A DNA stretch of 64,000 nucleotides from Saccharicrinis sp963677345 (lineage in GTDB: Bacteria > Bacteroidota > Bacteroidia > Bacteroidales > Marinilabiliaceae): positions 124,001 to 188,000 of the forward strand of contig CAXXLC010000018.1 of assembly GCA_963677345.2 (NCBI GenBank), given 5' to 3'. Under the pieces are notes generated by a model. It saw only the letters and a program-made list of their open reading frames with translations, did no database searches and was not told the DNA's origin. Positions 61,901-64,000 of this stretch are shown one piece after another; the stretch's first letter is position 1, and each line of letters begins with the position of its first letter. The position numbers and the translations under genes were made by a program.

Positions 61901-63040
61901 TTATTCTTTGTAGAAATTCTTAACCGGATTTGCATACATTTCCATTAATGATTGCTTAATGAATTGAGCTTCATTTGTTTTTAATCTTGAAATATGTTCG
62001 TCGATATATTCATGGAAGGTTTTTTCTTCCTCCTCAGAATATTTGTCGGCAAAGTAATTGTTGTTATTTATAATATCAGCTGCAATAAAATTACCTGGCC
62101 ATAATTTATAGTTGTTATGGATCTGCTCATCTATAAGTTCAGCTAATTTATTGAGTTGTTCGTTTTTATCTAAAGAGTTTAATGCCTCAAGTTCATGGTT
62201 TAAAGGTGTTCCTATGTTGAAGTTAACACGACCTTTTCTGCCTTTAATTCCCGCTCCCATGTGCTTTAAATCATCTTCCTGAGTTTTTTTGTAATCAGGA
62301 TTTTGTTTCTTCATTAAAAACTCATTTGCCTTTAAATAGTCACATGGATCATATTCGTATGATATAGAAAGCGGTACGATCTGAAGATCCTGGAAATTCT
62401 CTGAAAATGTTTTTGAACCACTTAAATTTAGCATTTTAAGTAAGCTGGTTTGTGTTTTGTCATTTCCATCTTTTGATCTTCCTTCTCGTTGAGCAATCCA
62501 AACACTAGAATTTCTTTCTGTTAGATTATATCTTATGTACTCTGAAAGTAGTTTGGAGCTTTGCAGCATCTGACGTGCCGGTAAATTTCTTTTAACCATG
62601 AATGATTTATTAAGCCTTACCAGCTTTGTAATCCATGGATAAATTAAAAGGTTGTCTCCTATTGCTATTTCGCAGGTTTCATGTCCGTGATCATGTAATA
62701 AAATATTTAGAAAAGCTGAGTCCAAAACAATATCTCTGTGATTGGATATGAAGATATAGCTCTTTGTTGGTTCCAGTTTTTCAAATCCTTCAGCACGAAC
62801 TCCATGAGTTGTGCTTTTAATTACATCCTTGATGTATGGATATATTACATTGATCTGAAAATCCTTAATTGATTTTAAAGACAATAATTTTTTATAAAAA
62901 TTCTCTATTTTAATATGTGGAAATAGGAAATTTAGTAATTGTTTAAAAGATTCTTCATTCATCAATTGTTCAAAAACCTCAGTCATTTCGTTGTCACGAT
63001 ATGGACGAATGGAATCAAAATATTGGTCTGTTACCATCAT
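61901..63040 (-). CDS. 1-acyl-glycerol-3-phosphate acyltransferase-like protein
   Basis: A 379-residue LPLAT-type acyltransferase. The catalytic region is SYIFISNHRDIVLDSAFLNI at residues ~92-111; the spacing is H-x5-D rather than the usual H-x4-D, as seen in this Bacteroidota subgroup. Later block: VWIAQREGRSKDGNDKTQ near 180, the PEGTRS-equivalent. The N- and C-terminal parts are helical. It probably adds an acyl chain to a glycerol-phosphate or ornithine lipid precursor; the exact substrate is unknown. A -7 box CAAAATTA lies at 63061-63068 on the plus strand reading. Confidence 0.8.
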   Translation of the reverse strand: MMVTDQYFDSIRPYRDNEMTEVFEQLMNEESFKQLLNFLFPHIKIENFYKKLLSLKSIKDFQINVIYPYIKDVIKSTTHGVRAEGFEKLEPTKSYIFISNHRDIVLDSAFLNILLHDHGHETCEIAIGDNLLIYPWITKLVRLNKSFMVKRNLPARQMLQSSKLLSEYIRYNLTERNSSVWIAQREGRSKDGNDKTQTSLLKMLNLSGSKTFSENFQDLQIVPLSISYEYDPCDYLKANEFLMKKQNPDYKKTQEDDLKHMGAGIKGRKGRVNFNIGTPLNHELEALNSLDKNEQLNKLAELIDEQIHNNYKLWPGNFIAADIINNNNYFADKYSEEEEKTFHEYIDEHISRLKTNEAQFIKQSLMEMYANPVKNFYKE

Positions 63041-63166
63041 TTACTATTAATAATTTGTCGCAAAATTATCACAAACATTTAATTTAAGAAATTATTTTTT
63101 TGTTTGATTTCGGTAATTAACATGTAATCAGGTATATATATTATAATGATAATTAATGGATAAAAT

Positions 63167-63196
63167 CCATATATTGGAATTTATTCCAATATATGG
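63167..63196. promoter_or_regulatory. 30-bp perfect palindrome upstream of the sigma-54-type promoter
   Basis: CCATATATTGGAAT (63167-63180), TT, ATTCCAATATATGG (63183-63196) form perfect inverted arms of 14 bases. The centre is ~73 bases upstream of the -24 GG at 63254, which is the normal range for an activator (bacterial enhancer-binding protein) site. Confidence 0.6.
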
Positions 63197-63252
63197 CATT
63201 GTTCTTTAAAGTTAAATTGTTAATATGTTGATTATCAATGTTTGTTTATAAA

Positions 63253-63268
63253 TGGCACGTACTTTGAA
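63253..63268 (+). promoter_or_regulatory. sigma-54 (RpoN)-type -24/-12 promoter
   Basis: TGGCACGTACTTTGAA fits the consensus TGGCACGnnnnTTGCw with one change (TTGA for TTGC) and perfect spacing. Predicted transcription start is about 63278, about 20 bases before the STAS gene ATG. Confidence 0.6.
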
Positions 63269-63298
63269 ATTGTATTTGAAACACAAACACACATTACG

Positions 63299-63643
63299 AT
63301 GATTAGAATTAAAACTTATCAAAATACAATTTTAGTTTCTTTTGAAAAGGAAACTATTTTAAACTCAAAAGATCTTATTCAATTTAAGAATAAGTTAATC
63401 AATATCCTAACACGTCCGTTTTCGAATGTAATGGTTGATTTAGGTCAGTTGAATGAAATATCTTCAGATGCAATTGATGCTTTGCTGGCTGGTCAACGTT
63501 TATCTGAAATGAATCGAGGACAAGTAAGTTTATTTAATGTAGGTGAAAAAATACTTAGGAAATTCAGATCAGAGCAAGTAGATCATTTATTTTTCTTTTG
63601 CGATATACCAAAACCATTTTCAAAAGAACTCTTGATAGCATAA
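63299..63643 (+). CDS. STAS-domain protein (anti-sigma-factor-antagonist type)
   Basis: A 114-residue STAS-fold protein. It starts MIRIKTYQNTILVSFEKETI, has NVMVDLGQLNEISSDAIDAL near residues 47-66, where the Ser pair is at the position usually phosphorylated in SpoIIAA-type proteins, and GQVSLFNVGEKILRKF near 77. Phosphorylation would be by a HPK/RsbW-like kinase and reversed by a PP2C such as the SpoIIE-type phosphatase encoded at 13332-16718, although linkage is not shown. ATG 63299 is preferred over an upstream ATG at 63242, which lies inside the sigma-54-type promoter region. Confidence 0.78.
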   Translation: MIRIKTYQNTILVSFEKETILNSKDLIQFKNKLINILTRPFSNVMVDLGQLNEISSDAIDALLAGQRLSEMNRGQVSLFNVGEKILRKFRSEQVDHLFFFCDIPKPFSKELLIA

Positions 63644-63649
63644 AATATA

Positions 63650-63707
63650 GTGTTGTGTTGAATAAGCCGGAAGTTGACTTCATTGTCCCCACAAGAGCAA
63701 CTTCCGG
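63650..63707 (+). ncRNA. structured tandem element, copy 1
   Basis: The leader GTGTTGTGTTGAATAAG is followed by a long hairpin CCGGAAGTTG (63667-63676) / CAACTTCCGG (63698-63707). In its loop TTGT-CCCC-ACAA forms a second small hairpin exposing CCCC. It starts 6 bases after the STAS stop. Transcription as RNA is inferred from the folding. Confidence 0.4.
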
Positions 63708-63821
63708 TGATTTTAAAATAAACGCCACATTTTATTGTTAAATTTTACCTTTTTGTTCAATAAATATTAAAAACTATATTAGTCAAATGCCAGAAAAAAT
63801 TAATTTAGCGGAAAATTAAGA

Positions 63822-63880
63822 GTGTTGTGTTGATTGATGCCGGGAGTTGCCTAATTTGTCCCCACAAATGTAACTCTCGG
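63822..63880 (+). ncRNA. structured tandem element, copy 2
   Basis: Leader GTGTTGTGTTGATTGATG, then CCGGGAGTT (63840-63848) pairs with AACTCTCGG (63872-63880) with one mismatch. The apical part ATTTGT-CCCC-ACAAAT is a perfect 6-bp hairpin that again exposes CCCC. Confidence 0.4.
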
Positions 63881-63909
63881 TGTTTTATCAAATAAAGATA
63901 TTAAAATTT

Positions 63910-63974
63910 GTGTTGTGTTGATTGATACCGGGTATTAACAAATTGATAAGTTTGTTTTTCCCGGTATTTTTATT
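63910..63974 (+). ncRNA. structured tandem element, copy 3 (terminator-like)
   Basis: Leader GTGTTGTGTTGATTG, then ATACCGGG (63925-63932) pairs with CCCGGTAT (63960-63967) with AACAAA / TTTGTT inside, followed by TTTTTATTT. This copy lacks the CCCC loop and looks like an intrinsic terminator. Confidence 0.4.
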
Positions 63975-64000
63975 TCTGCTAAAAGCAATTTATAGTGCTA

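Overview
The window reads as a low-GC chromosome segment from the phylum Bacteroidota, most likely Bacteroidales or Marinilabiliales. The evidence is: ribosome-binding sites without Shine-Dalgarno sequences, several promoters with the Bacteroidota -7 box TAnnTTTG, a two-component-regulator propeller protein, a DUF5686 outer-membrane protein, and an anaerobic formate fermentation module beside LPS (Kdo-type) genes. The organism is inferred from gene content only; no rRNA or tRNA gene is visible.

Layout. 1-10326 (+): the end of the S10 operon and the spc and alpha operons (rplP end, rpmC ... rplO, secY, map, infA, rpmJ, rpsM, rpsK, rpsD, rpoA, rplQ), closed by a terminator. 10437-13195 (+): enolase and citrate synthase. 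13332-16718 (+): a propeller sensor ending in a SpoIIE-type PP2C phosphatase. 16719-19400: a gene-poor, decayed region with a tandem array of a 478-bp hairpin-rich unit (three full copies and a part) and remnants of two genes. 19438-34374 (-): an FAD/Fe-S oxidase, VOC and SDR enzymes, a frameshifted DUF5686 gene, and a tight lipid-type cluster (CDP-alcohol transferase, acyl-reductase-like SDR, dolichol/phytol-kinase-like protein, CdsA, TauE/SafE permease, LolA-like protein, MMPL exporter). 34721-38709 (-): formate channel, PFL activase, PFL. 38917-40655: a small unknown protein and a divergent CDP-glycerol-transferase-like gene.

40891-46880 (-) is a complete cluster for 8-amino-Kdo (Kdo8N): kdsA, a transaldolase fused to KdsD-like CBS domains, kdnA, kdnB, kdsB and a KdsC-like phosphatase. 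The transaldolase-CBS fusion sits where an arabinose-5-phosphate isomerase would be expected and is the most novel protein here. An intact ISAs1 element (47917-49221) abuts the start codon of a truncated-looking HlyD-like gene. The rest is housekeeping: hrpB, a beta-barrel protein, a Bcr/CflA transporter, an MGH1/GH63-type glucosidase, a DEAD-box helicase, an AlkD-like protein, tadA, aspS and an acyltransferase.

The right end holds a STAS-domain gene behind a near-consensus sigma-54 promoter and a 30-bp perfect palindrome. It is followed by three tandem copies of an unexplained structured element (a GTGTTGTGTTGA leader plus a CCGG-clamped hairpin, two copies with a CCCC loop). Non-coding mobile sequences are frequent: a 173-bp MITE in two copies, one inserted in the loop of a convergent terminator with a CTAG duplication, and a second inverted-repeat element at 27664-27840.
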